Positions 8,009-16,485 of a stretch of 64,000 bases of DNA are shown here, piece after piece. The first letter of the stretch is position 1, and each line of letters starts with the position of its first letter. The notes below the pieces were generated by a model, which saw nothing but the letters and a program-made list of their open reading frames with translations, made no database searches and was not told the origin of the DNA. The translations under genes were made by a program, and so were the position numbers. The DNA comes from JAUSNA01 sp964568885 (GTDB taxonomy: Bacteria > Patescibacteriota > Microgenomatia > Levybacterales > GWA1-39-11): NCBI GenBank assembly GCA_964568885.1, contig CAZMSF010000001.1, forward strand, positions 5,263 to 69,262, written 5' to 3'.

Positions 8009-8968
8009 ATGAGTCTTATAGATGATGTAAAAATTACCGTTAAAGCCGGTGACGGAGGGAATGGCGCATCTGCAAAAAAACAAGTTTTCGGAAGCAAAAA
8101 AACCGTTCCGGACGGCGGAAACGGCGGGAACGGAGGAAATATATATTTCAAAGGGTCAGCAAACGTCTCTGATTTATCCGAGTTTCAGTTCAAAAAAACC
8201 ATAAAGGGAGAAAATGGTGTAAGCGGTCAGCACAAGGATTTGGACGGTGCAAACGGGAATGATGTATATGTTTTGGTTCCTTTTGGTACTACAGTTAAAG
8301 ACGAGGAAACGGGCGAATGGACCGAAATACTAACAGAGGAACCTTTCTGTGTTGCATATGGAGGTCACGGCGGAATGGGTAATCATGACTATCAGCCGGA
8401 TTTAAAAAAAATGGTAGCAAGAAAAGCCGATGGAGAGCGGGGAGAGGAAAGAAAGCTTCACCTCGTTCTCAATCTTATTGCCGACGTCGGACTCGTAGGT
8501 CTTCCTAACGCCGGAAAAAGTTCGTTGCTGAAAAAGCTTACCAAAGCAACTCCTAAAGTTGGAAACTATCCGTTCACCACCTTGGAGCCAAATCTTGGCG
8601 CGCTTGACAATATAATTATTGCAGATATACCCGGGCTCATCGCAGGTGCTTCGGGGGGGAAAGGGCTGGGTCTGACTTTTCTCAAGCATATAAAAAAAAC
8701 AAAAGTTCTGTTCCATTGTATCTCCTGTGAGGAGAAAGATGTGCTTAAAGCATATGAGACAGTAAGAAAGGAATTTGAAGAGTTCGACAAAACACTTCTT
8801 ACAAAAAAAGAAATAATTCTTCTTACTAAAAAAGACTTGGCTGACGAAAAAATTCGTCAAGAAAACAAAGAGCTATTTGAGAAAAAAGGATTGAGCGTTT
8901 TAGAGGTCTCGGTTTACGATGACAATAGCATAAAAGATCTTAAAGAAAAAATTATTTCTTCCCTTTAA
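8009..8968 (+). CDS. obg: Obg/CgtA GTPase, short form without C-terminal OCT domain
   Basis: Residues 1-155 are the glycine-rich Obg fold (AGDGGNGA, DGGNGGNGGN); residues 158-319 are the GTPase domain with G1 GLPNAGKSS (164-172), switch FTT (189-191), G3 DIPG (206-209) and a G4 read as TKKD (273-276) instead of NKxD. Obg binds the 50S subunit and links ribosome assembly to guanine-nucleotide state. At 319 aa it ends at the G domain; the variable OCT domain seen in many Obg proteins is absent. Leaderless -10 at 7997-8002. Confidence 0.95.
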   Translation: MSLIDDVKITVKAGDGGNGASAKKQVFGSKKTVPDGGNGGNGGNIYFKGSANVSDLSEFQFKKTIKGENGVSGQHKDLDGANGNDVYVLVPFGTTVKDEETGEWTEILTEEPFCVAYGGHGGMGNHDYQPDLKKMVARKADGERGEERKLHLVLNLIADVGLVGLPNAGKSSLLKKLTKATPKVGNYPFTTLEPNLGALDNIIIADIPGLIAGASGGKGLGLTFLKHIKKTKVLFHCISCEEKDVLKAYETVRKEFEEFDKTLLTKKEIILLTKKDLADEKIRQENKELFEKKGLSVLEVSVYDDNSIKDLKEKIISSL

Positions 8969-9009
8969 CTTTCAGCGATAATTCAGTTTTCATTTGGTAC
9001 AATACCGCT

Positions 9010-9684
9010 ATGCGCGTGCTACTGGTAGAAGACGAGCACAAAATTGCAAATTCGATAAAAAAAGGGCTCGAACAAGAGTCTTTTGCAGTTGATGTTACAT
9101 ACGAGGGGACAAGCGGTTACGACTATGCGGTAAGTGAGGAATACGATGCGATAATTCTTGACCGGCTTCTACCGGGCATAGACGGCATAGAAATCTGTAA
9201 AAAACTGCGGGAAAACAACATCCATACCCCCATACTAATGCTGACGGCTTTTGGGGAAGTTCATGACCGCGTTGAAGGGCTCAATAGCGGAGCCGACGAC
9301 TATCTCCCAAAGCCATTTGCTTTCACAGAACTCCTCGCCCGTCTCCGGGCACTCACGAGAAGACCCCATTCATCCTTGACTACTCAGTTAAAAGTTGACG
9401 GTCTCACATTGGACAGCGTTACATTTGATGTGAAACGGGATGGAATTACAATTTCTCTTTCAAACAAGGAATTTTCATTACTTGAGTACCTCATAAGACA
9501 TAAGGGGACAATCATCAAGAAGGAACAAATCATCAATCATGTGTGGAATTATGATTCGGATGTTCTCCCTAACTCTGTCGAGGTATATATTACCCATCTT
9601 CGGAACAAAATCGACAAACCTTTTAGAAACAAAAAGGCACTTATTACGACAGTGAGAGGTTTTGGGTATAAAATATCGGACTAA
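9010..9684 (+). CDS. OmpR-family response regulator
   Basis: The receiver domain has acidic residues ED (8-9), phospho-acceptor D51 (IILDRLLPG), T79 and K101 (LPKPF); the C-terminal winged helix includes LDSVTFDVKRDG and ITTVRGFGYKISD. It regulates transcription after phosphorylation by the kinase that starts 1 nt downstream. The -10-like TACAAT (8998-9003) ends 6 nt before ATG. The MacAB-type export genes that follow are the natural targets, by position only. Confidence 0.95.
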   Translation: MRVLLVEDEHKIANSIKKGLEQESFAVDVTYEGTSGYDYAVSEEYDAIILDRLLPGIDGIEICKKLRENNIHTPILMLTAFGEVHDRVEGLNSGADDYLPKPFAFTELLARLRALTRRPHSSLTTQLKVDGLTLDSVTFDVKRDGITISLSNKEFSLLEYLIRHKGTIIKKEQIINHVWNYDSDVLPNSVEVYITHLRNKIDKPFRNKKALITTVRGFGYKISD

Positions 9685-9685
9685 T

Positions 9686-10687
9686 ATGTTTCACTCTACC
9701 CGCCTCAAATTAACAGCCTGGTACCTCCTTCTCATAATGCTCATCAGCTTTATTTTTAGCGTTGTAATTTTTGTAGACGTCAATCGCGAGCTTGTGAGAT
9801 TTGAACATTACCAGGAATTGCGCCAGACACGCATAAGGGAACAATTTGGTGAAGAGCAAGTGCCCGCTGAAACGAACCCTTTTGACGAACAGCTAGTATA
9901 TGAAGCAAGAAGCAGGCTCATTGCAAGCCTTATCGTTCTTAATATCTGTATTTTAGCCGGAGCTGGAGTTGCAGGATATTTTCTTGCCGGGCGCACACTG
10001 GACCCGATAAAAAGAGCCGTTGAGGATCAAGCACGCTTCATCGGAGATGCTTCGCACGAATTAAAAACTCCACTCACTACCCTCCGGTCGGAAATCGAAG
10101 TGTATCTAATGGGAAAAAAGCGGACGCTTGCCGAGTCGGATGCGATACTTAAAAGCAATCTCGAAGAAGTAATCCGTCTCCAAGGTTTGACAGACAACCT
10201 CATGCGACTTGCCACTCTTGAGAGCCCGGAAATAAGTTTTGAGAAAATTGAACTGGTGAATGTCCTTAGCAGCGCAATCAAAAGCGTTCAAGCCGTCGCC
10301 CGCGAAAAGAACATTACAATACAAAATAAATCGACAAGGTTAAACGTTGTCGGGAACTCGAAAAGCCTTACTCAACTTTTTACCATTCTTCTTGATAATG
10401 CGATTAAATACAGCACAAACAATACCAAAATTACCATCCGTTCGAGTGTTTATGGAGGGGTTGCGACAATTAAAGTCGTTGACCAGGGCATAGGAATAGC
10501 AGAAAGTGAGCTTGAAAAGATTTTTGACCGTTTTTACCGAGTAGACAAAAGCAGAAACTCTTCCGATGTACCGGGATACGGATTGGGGCTCTCTATCGCA
10601 AGGGAAATTGTCGTGATGCATAGCGGAGCAATTTCTTGTGTTTCCTCAAAAAAAGGTTCAACCTTTATTGTTGAGTTGCCTGTGTAG
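9686..10687 (+). CDS. Sensor histidine kinase
   Basis: Two membrane segments (about 8-30 and 78-102) enclose a short extracellular loop of about 45 residues. Then come a HAMP-like linker, HisKA with H124 in DASHELKTPLTTL, and a HATPase domain with N (DNAIKYS), G1 (DQGIGI) and G2 (GYGLGLSIA). A TTG at 9662 extends the frame into the regulator, but ATG 9686, one base after its stop, is the sensible coupled start. Loop size suggests direct sensing at or in the membrane, such as envelope stress or antimicrobial compounds. Confidence 0.93.
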   Translation: MFHSTRLKLTAWYLLLIMLISFIFSVVIFVDVNRELVRFEHYQELRQTRIREQFGEEQVPAETNPFDEQLVYEARSRLIASLIVLNICILAGAGVAGYFLAGRTLDPIKRAVEDQARFIGDASHELKTPLTTLRSEIEVYLMGKKRTLAESDAILKSNLEEVIRLQGLTDNLMRLATLESPEISFEKIELVNVLSSAIKSVQAVAREKNITIQNKSTRLNVVGNSKSLTQLFTILLDNAIKYSTNNTKITIRSSVYGGVATIKVVDQGIGIAESELEKIFDRFYRVDKSRNSSDVPGYGLGLSIAREIVVMHSGAISCVSSKKGSTFIVELPV

Positions 10688-10725
10688 TTGTAGTATTCAG
10701 TCTATTTTCAGCTGGTGCGAATAGA

Positions 10726-12051
10726 ATGCGTAAAAAAGATAGTATGGGTGTATACATTCCAAAATTTATAAAAAAATTGCCATTCAAAGCGAAATTGATA
10801 GGTTCAATTGCGATAATTTTATTGGCTCTTTTTGCTGTATCAAATTTGAGCAAAAAGCAGTCATCCTTTTCGTACCAAACGGTGCAGGTTCTACGGGAAA
10901 GCATTATAGAAAGCGTTACCGAGAGCGGTAACGTAACGTCCAATAGTCAAACAAATATCGGGTCTCCGACAAATGGTGTCATTTCAGAGGTTTTTGTAAG
11001 AAACGGGGACGAAGTTTCGGCAGGTCAACAACTTTTTAGTGTCCGTTCGACAGCAACTCCTCAAGAGCAGGCACAAGCGTATGCCAATTATTTATCCGCC
11101 CAGAATTCGTTGAATTCGGCGACCGCAAAACTCAACTCCCTCCAGTCTGCTCTTTTTAAAGCAAACCAGGCATTCATCAACGACCGCGGAGTTCAAAATC
11201 CTTCAGACCAGCAAAAAACTGACCCTAAGTACATTGAAGAGAATGCCGATTGGCTGCAAGCTGAGGCCGATTACAAAAATCAGCAAGGGGTTATTGCTGC
11301 CGCTCAGGCAAGCCATAACAGCGCTTCCCTTGCATATGCGGCAACACAAGATTCAACGGTGACTGCTCCGATATCAGGAACGGTCGCAAATTTCTCTCTT
11401 GAGGCAGGAAGCAATGTTACTGCAACGGGCACGACCTACAACAACAGCAACTCCTCGGCAAATTCCACCAGCCAGGGTACTCAGGTACTGGTTTTGGGTA
11501 ATTTTTCTCAGCTTTCGATTAAAGCACCTATTAACGAAGTTGATATCTCAAAAATTAAGACGGGGCAAAAGGCAACTGTGACGTTTGATGCATTTCCCGA
11601 CCAAACGTTCGTCGGAAAGGTGACAAGCATTGACACTATTGGAGCAAACTCATCGGGTGTCGTCACATTCAATGCATATATTTCCCTCATTCTTCCCCCT
11701 GCCACAATCAGGCCGGGGATGAGTGCTACGGCCGTAATACAAATTGCCAGGCATGACAATGTATTGTCCGTTCCAGCAGCTGCAATTCAGACCACAAACG
11801 GAACATCGACAGTGCAACGTATGAGGAATGGAAATATTGAGGTTGTTGAAGTTGAAACCGGTATCTCATCGGATACAAATACCGAAATTCTTTCAGGCAT
11901 CTCGGAGGGAGATACCATCATAATAGGTTCGCAGTCTACGACGGCCCAAGGAGCAGCTTCCCCCTTCAGTGGACTCAATAGGGGTTTTGGAGGGTTTGGG
12001 GGTGGAGGAAATCTGAGAGTTGTCGGCGGCGGTACAAGGCAAGGACGGTAA
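10726..12051 (+). CDS. Membrane fusion protein (MacA/HlyD type)
   Basis: One membrane segment near residues 22-42, then a barrel-sandwich hybrid (TNIGSPTNGVISEVFVRNGD), a coiled-coil hairpin, lipoyl half (STVTAPISGTVANFSLEAG) and beta-barrel (INEVDISKIKTGQKATVTF). The C-terminus is glycine-rich (FGGFGGGGNL). In monoderm bacteria such proteins work with MacB-like ABC permeases to export peptides, lipids or antimicrobials across the one membrane. It is followed after 1 nt by the ATPase gene. A second in-frame ATG lies at 10744. Confidence 0.9.
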   Translation: MRKKDSMGVYIPKFIKKLPFKAKLIGSIAIILLALFAVSNLSKKQSSFSYQTVQVLRESIIESVTESGNVTSNSQTNIGSPTNGVISEVFVRNGDEVSAGQQLFSVRSTATPQEQAQAYANYLSAQNSLNSATAKLNSLQSALFKANQAFINDRGVQNPSDQQKTDPKYIEENADWLQAEADYKNQQGVIAAAQASHNSASLAYAATQDSTVTAPISGTVANFSLEAGSNVTATGTTYNNSNSSANSTSQGTQVLVLGNFSQLSIKAPINEVDISKIKTGQKATVTFDAFPDQTFVGKVTSIDTIGANSSGVVTFNAYISLILPPATIRPGMSATAVIQIARHDNVLSVPAAAIQTTNGTSTVQRMRNGNIEVVEVETGISSDTNTEILSGISEGDTIIIGSQSTTAQGAASPFSGLNRGFGGFGGGGNLRVVGGGTRQGR

Positions 12052-12052
12052 T

Positions 12053-12757
12053 ATGGGCACCTCAACAATTATTAAGGTGAATCACCTCAATAAGCAGTAC
12101 ACTCTTGGAGATATTACAACCCGCGCATTAAGCGATGTCTCATTTGAAATAAAAAAGGGGGAATTCGTTGCAATTATGGGTCCATCGGGAAGCGGCAAAT
12201 CTACTCTCATGCATATTCTGGGTGCGCTCGATATTCCCACATCCGGCAGCTATCTTTTGGACGGAAAGAATGTGGGACAACTCTCCGATGACGAGCTTTC
12301 CGAAATAAGGAACAAAAAAATTGGTTTTGTTTTTCAGGCCTTCAATCTTCTTCAAAGGACAACCGCTATAAAAAATGTCATGTTGCCCATGAGATACGCC
12401 GGTGTTCCATTGGAAGAACGGTACGAACGGGCAAAGAAATTCCTCTCAATGGTCGGACTTGCGGAACGGATGGAACACACCACCAACCAACTTTCGGGGG
12501 GGCAACAACAAAGGGTTGCAATTGCAAGAGGAATTTCCATGAACCCTGCTCTCCTTTTGGCGGACGAGCCGACAGGGAACATCGCATCAAGTCAAGCAGA
12601 CGAGATAATGTCGATTTTTCGGAAACTCAATCAAAAAGAGGGACATACTATAGTAATGATTACCCATGAGGGTGATATTGCGGCACACGCGGGCCGAATA
12701 ATCACGATAAAGGACGGAAAGATAATATCAGATGTAAAGAATAAAAAACCGCGATGA
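12053..12757 (+). CDS. ABC transporter ATPase (MacB/LolD-type)
   Basis: Walker A GPSGSGKST (43-51), signature LSGGQQQR (147-154) and Walker B LLLADEP (167-173) are intact; DEPTGNIASSQ replaces the usual DEPTGNLDS, losing the D-loop aspartate. ATG 12053 is chosen, 1 nt after the upstream stop; the longer frame lies inside the membrane fusion gene. Its ATGA overlap with the permease indicates translational coupling. It powers export with its partner genes. Confidence 0.95.
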   Translation: MGTSTIIKVNHLNKQYTLGDITTRALSDVSFEIKKGEFVAIMGPSGSGKSTLMHILGALDIPTSGSYLLDGKNVGQLSDDELSEIRNKKIGFVFQAFNLLQRTTAIKNVMLPMRYAGVPLEERYERAKKFLSMVGLAERMEHTTNQLSGGQQQRVAIARGISMNPALLLADEPTGNIASSQADEIMSIFRKLNQKEGHTIVMITHEGDIAAHAGRIITIKDGKIISDVKNKKPR

Positions 12758-13989
12758 AAATGACGAATGAAACGTTTGAGCTTTTGTCCGAAAGTTTTTC
12801 TACCCTGACAATCAATAAGATGCGCACGGGGCTTGCTATCCTTGGCATTGTAATAGGCATAGGAAGTGTAATTGTACTTATCTCTCTGGGACAAGCAACG
12901 CAGCAGCAGGTTCAAAATCAAATACAGTCCCTTGGTGCAAATCTTTTGACGGTTAATCCCGGCTCTCAAAATTCGGGCGGAGTACGCGGGGCAGCGGGGG
13001 CAGCAACAACATTGACGAATGAGGACGCAAAAGCCATTCGGACCTCCCCCAATATCACTGCAGTACAAACCGTTTCGCCCGAGATACAAAGAAGAGAACA
13101 GATTACCGCCGGACGGACCAATTCAAATATCCAAATCATCGGTGTTACCGATTCTTACACTGCAGTTCACAAATTAAGTATGGATACCGGTACATTTGTT
13201 ACCGAAAATGACAACGTGTCGTTAGGAAAGGTAATTGTTCTTGGTCCGCAAGTTGCAACGGACTTATTCGGAGAGACGGCTGGCGCCGTCGGACAAACAG
13301 TAAGAATCAATGGGATTCCGTTCCGGGTCATTGGAGTGACAAAAAGCAAAGGCGGCTCCGGTTTTTTTAACCAGGACGATATCGGATTCATTCCCCTATC
13401 AACTGCCCAAAAAATTGTATTCGGGCAAGACAACCTTAGCTCAATTGCTCTCGAAGCAAAATCGTCTGAGGTTATGACTGATGCCCAAAACCAAGTCGGA
13501 TATCTTCTTTTGTCCCGGCATAAGCTACAAAGTCCGCAAGATGCCGATTTTTCAATTTTTTCCCAAGCAGATATTCTCAGCACTGCTTCTCAGGCAACCG
13601 GAACTTTCACAACTTTTCTGGCAGGAATTGCCGCAATTTCGCTTCTTGTCGGAGGAATTGGAATTATGAACATCATGCTTGTTACAGTTACCGAAAGGAC
13701 GCGTGAGATTGGACTTCGAAAAGCATTAGGTGCCAAGAAAAAGACAATTGTAACTCAGTTTCTCATTGAGTCGATTTTCCTGACATTCACCGGTGGCGTC
13801 ATTGGAATCGCACTTGGAATTCTTATTTCTTATGGATATTCGGCAGCTACAGCTTCCTTGTTTGTGATATCACCCTACTCAATTCTTCTCGCATTTGTCG
13901 TTTCGGGCGGTATTGGAATCCTATTTGGTTGGTACCCGGCAAGAAAGGCTGCGAATTTACAACCTATTGAAGCGCTGAGATATGAATAA
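12754..13989 (+). CDS. ABC transporter permease (MacB/FtsX fold)
   Basis: The four-helix FtsX-type permease: an N-terminal helix (GLAILGIVIGIGSVIVLISLG), a roughly 220-residue extracytoplasmic MacB_PCD domain (SLGANLLTVNPGSQ through DADFSIFSQADIL), then three helices including VGGIGIMNIMLVTVTERTREIG. The ERTREIGLRKALGA motif is diagnostic. Its ATG overlaps the ATPase stop (ATGA). With the upstream genes it makes a complete tripartite-type exporter without an outer membrane channel, as expected for a monoderm. Confidence 0.95.
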   Translation: MKMTNETFELLSESFSTLTINKMRTGLAILGIVIGIGSVIVLISLGQATQQQVQNQIQSLGANLLTVNPGSQNSGGVRGAAGAATTLTNEDAKAIRTSPNITAVQTVSPEIQRREQITAGRTNSNIQIIGVTDSYTAVHKLSMDTGTFVTENDNVSLGKVIVLGPQVATDLFGETAGAVGQTVRINGIPFRVIGVTKSKGGSGFFNQDDIGFIPLSTAQKIVFGQDNLSSIALEAKSSEVMTDAQNQVGYLLLSRHKLQSPQDADFSIFSQADILSTASQATGTFTTFLAGIAAISLLVGGIGIMNIMLVTVTERTREIGLRKALGAKKKTIVTQFLIESIFLTFTGGVIGIALGILISYGYSAATASLFVISPYSILLAFVVSGGIGILFGWYPARKAANLQPIEALRYE

Positions 13990-14051
13990 GTATTGTAAGC
14001 TTAATTTAAGGTACCTAAATTATAGTTCCATTCATAAAGGAGGTGAAATTT

Positions 14052-14519
14052 ATGGCAAATGAAAAAAATAATTCAAACAAGAATTTACTGATTACTATAG
14101 TCATTGTAGTGATTGTTGCAGCCGGAGCATTCTACGGTGGTATGCTGTATCAAAAGACACAAGCAAGGACAACATTTGGACAATTCGCACGGGAGGGAAG
14201 GTTCGGACAGAACCAAACCGGCATGATGAGGAATGGTGCGAACCGGGGATTCGGGGGTGCTGTAGTTGGCGATATCGTTTCAATTGACAATGATAGTCTT
14301 ACCGTCAAACTTCAGGATGGAAGTAGTAAGATCGTCAATTTATCTCAATCAACAACGTATAGCAAGACCGAAACGGGTTCGAAAACCGACCTTAAAAGCG
14401 GAACAAAAGTTGCGGCAATTGGAACTTCAAATTCGGACGGTTCAGTAACGGCGCAGAACATACAAATTAATCCTGCGTTTAGGATGATGGGAAGACCAAG
14501 CGTTACTCCGGCCAAGTAG
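14052..14519 (+). CDS. Membrane-anchored DUF5666-like protein
   Basis: The start follows an AAAGGAGGTGA Shine-Dalgarno (14036-14046); a GTG inside that site is rejected. One anchor (LLITIVIVVIVAAGAFYGGML) is followed by a Gly/Arg/Asn-rich linker (FGQFAREGRFGQNQTG) and a small beta domain: GDIVSIDNDSLTVKLQDGSSKIVNL and SGTKVAAIGTSNSDGSVTAQNI, in the style of DUF5666. Function is unknown. It lies 62 nt after the exporter operon, which also ends in Gly-rich tails, and may be a surface partner. Confidence 0.65.
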   Translation: MANEKNNSNKNLLITIVIVVIVAAGAFYGGMLYQKTQARTTFGQFAREGRFGQNQTGMMRNGANRGFGGAVVGDIVSIDNDSLTVKLQDGSSKIVNLSQSTTYSKTETGSKTDLKSGTKVAAIGTSNSDGSVTAQNIQINPAFRMMGRPSVTPAK

Positions 14520-14561
14520 AATTTGTTGACGGACGGCCGAGCACTGTGAGAAGCTTACAGT

Positions 14562-14900
14562 ATGGAGCAATTATACTGCAAAGTATGCAAAGCCATTATT
14601 CTTCCTGCGTATAATTACTGTCCGAGCTGTGGAGTGAAACTAAAGGACACCGAATTAACCATTACTCTTTCAAAACAGATTGGAGTGTATTTGTTAAGCT
14701 TTTTTCTCCCTCCTTTAGGGTTGTGGCCGGGATTCAAATATCTGAGAAAAGGGAACGAGCATGCAAAACACGTCGGACTTATCGCAATTTTCTTAACAAT
14801 TTTAGGAATAATTATCTCTTTATGGGCTTTCTTTGGTATTATTCACTCGGTCAATAACACCCTCAATCAACAAATCAACTTAAAACAACTCGGTTATTAG
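14562..14900 (+). CDS. Zinc-ribbon membrane protein
   Basis: An N-terminal zinc ribbon with C-x-x-C (YCKVC) and C-x-x-C (YCPSCG) is followed by two membrane helices (VYLLSFFLPPLGLWPGFKYL and VGLIAIFLTILGIIISLWAFF). This tail-less zinc-ribbon plus two-helix layout is common in bacteria; function is unknown. Its 3' end overlaps the convergent GIY-YIG gene by 26 nt. Confidence 0.7.
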   Translation: MEQLYCKVCKAIILPAYNYCPSCGVKLKDTELTITLSKQIGVYLLSFFLPPLGLWPGFKYLRKGNEHAKHVGLIAIFLTILGIIISLWAFFGIIHSVNNTLNQQINLKQLGY

Positions 14901-15156
14901 CAGCAATCAGTTCTTTCTTTTCTTCGCGTGTTAGTTGTTTTAACGAATATTCACGTTTTAAGGCTCTAGATGCACCTTTCACTTTTTCAAAATACACAAG
15001 AAAAACCGGTCGTCTTGAACGGGTATATTTGGCTCCGCCGTTGATAAGTCCGTTATGCGCACTTAACCGCATGGGTATGTTTTTTGTTTTACCGATGTAA
15101 AATGTATTGTCCGAGCATTCCAGAATATAGACGTAGAAATGCGAATCATTTACCAT
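14875..15156 (-). CDS. GIY-YIG nuclease-domain protein (UPF0213/YhbQ-like)
   Basis: A single-domain GIY-YIG protein of 93 aa: HFYVYILECSDNTFYIGKTK carries the Y-V-Y and Y-I-G strands, followed by R (RLSAHN), the conserved KYTRSRRPVFLVYFE, and E in LKREYSLKQLTREEK. Members of this stand-alone group are small, probably structure-specific DNA nucleases or remnants of DNA repair proteins. It overlaps the end of the zinc-ribbon gene and has no obvious operon partner. Confidence 0.9.
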   Translation of the reverse strand: MVNDSHFYVYILECSDNTFYIGKTKNIPMRLSAHNGLINGGAKYTRSRRPVFLVYFEKVKGASRALKREYSLKQLTREEKKELIAANNRVVLS

Positions 15157-15230
15157 TTGCTATTTTTTCCTTACAATACAACTATTATTAAGTCTCTTTT
15201 AAGCTATTTCATTTAAACTACATACAGTAT

Positions 15231-15740
15231 ATGAGAAAGTATCTTCAAATAACAATTGTCTTGGGAGCCTTTTTTTTGCTTGTTTTTGCCAAAAATTTAA
15301 AGGGAAGCGACGATGAGGTAAAAATTGTCGGCAACAAGCAAGTTCTTCCTTCCCCAACTCAGGAGACATCTCCGCCTGCTACGCCAAATCCGCAAGAAAC
15401 AGGTGCTCCGATAATAGCAACTGCTACTCCGCTACCCACCGTGAAAGTTGCGGGAAAATACAAAGACGGAACATACGACGGAACCATCGAGGACGCATTT
15501 TACGGAAATCTACAAGTACAGGCCGTCATTAAAGACGGGAAACTAGCCGACGTATTGCCTCTTTTATATCCAAATGATAATAGAACCTCAATTTCTATAA
15601 ATACCCAGGCAATCCCTATGCTACGAGATGAAGCTGTAAAAGCCCAAAGTGCGCAGGTTGATATTATAAGCGGAGCATCAGACTCAAGCCCCGCTTTTTC
15701 GCGTTCTCTAGCGTCTGCCTTAAAGAAGGCTCAAAACTAA
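15231..15740 (+). CDS. Membrane-anchored FMN-binding domain protein (RnfG/NqrC-like)
   Basis: A signal anchor (ITIVLGAFFLLVFAK), a Pro/Thr linker and an FMN_bind domain: KYKDGTYDGTIEDAFYGNLQVQ and IISGASDSSPAFSRSLASAL. In RnfG/NqrC-type proteins ApbE attaches FMN to the last Ser/Thr of an S-G-A-T-x-T/S motif; here SGASDS fits with serine as acceptor. ApbE is encoded 4 nt downstream, supporting covalent flavinylation. It should sit on the outer face of the membrane and pass electrons. Confidence 0.88.
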   Translation: MRKYLQITIVLGAFFLLVFAKNLKGSDDEVKIVGNKQVLPSPTQETSPPATPNPQETGAPIIATATPLPTVKVAGKYKDGTYDGTIEDAFYGNLQVQAVIKDGKLADVLPLLYPNDNRTSISINTQAIPMLRDEAVKAQSAQVDIISGASDSSPAFSRSLASALKKAQN

Positions 15741-15744
15741 CACT

Positions 15745-16482
15745 ATGAAGATTACCGAAGGAATTATGGGCATGAGTGTCGCAATTGAAGTTCTTGATAC
15801 AACTGTTAAGAGCACGGACATTGATGAAGTGCTTGACTATTTCCATTCTATCGATGAAACCTTCAGTACATATAAAAAAACCAGCGAAATCTCACGCATA
15901 AACAAAAAACTTCTAAAGCTCGAAGACGCAAGCCCGGAGGTTAAGAAAGTGTTGAAATTGTGCGATGAAACAAAACTTATGACGAAGGGGTATTTCGATA
16001 TTTCAGTTGAGGGGATTATCGACCCTTCCGGGCTTGTAAAGGGGTATGCTATATCTGAGGGGTCAAAACTATTGATAAAAAAAGGGTATAAAAATTTTTA
16101 TGTTGAGATAGGGGGCGATATTGATATCCGTGGCCTTAAAAATGGCATGAAATGGAAAGTAGGGATAAGAAATCCGCTCAAAACGTTCGAAAACGCGAGG
16201 GTTCTTTATCTCAGCGACAGAGGGATTGCAACCTCCGGAACCTACGAACGCGGTATGCATATCTACAATCCGATAAAGAAAAAGCTTGCCAACGAGTTAT
16301 CAAGCGTGACCGTGGTTGCAAATAACGTTTATGAAGCAGATAGGTTCGCAACTGCAGTGTATGCGATGGGCGAAAAGGGAATTGACTTTTTGGAAGAAAA
16401 AGAAGATCTGGAAGGATATGCCATTACAAAAGACGGTAAAGAGCTTGTTACGAGCGGTTTTACGGCGTATCTTTCTCCCTAA
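15745..16482 (+). CDS. apbE: FAD:protein FMN transferase
   Basis: Sequence signatures are FSTYKKTSEISRIN, DPSGLVKGYAISEG and NFYVEIGGDIDIRG, followed by IATSGTYERG. It uses FAD to link FMN to Ser/Thr of partner proteins on the outside of the membrane. At 245 aa it is short for the family (about 300) and lacks an obvious signal peptide. Upstream and downstream genes encode both likely targets: the FMN-binding protein and the RnfD-like membrane domain. Gaps are 4 and 3 nt, so the three form one operon. Confidence 0.92.
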   Translation: MKITEGIMGMSVAIEVLDTTVKSTDIDEVLDYFHSIDETFSTYKKTSEISRINKKLLKLEDASPEVKKVLKLCDETKLMTKGYFDISVEGIIDPSGLVKGYAISEGSKLLIKKGYKNFYVEIGGDIDIRGLKNGMKWKVGIRNPLKTFENARVLYLSDRGIATSGTYERGMHIYNPIKKKLANELSSVTVVANNVYEADRFATAVYAMGEKGIDFLEEKEDLEGYAITKDGKELVTSGFTAYLSP

Positions 16483-16485
16483 ATT

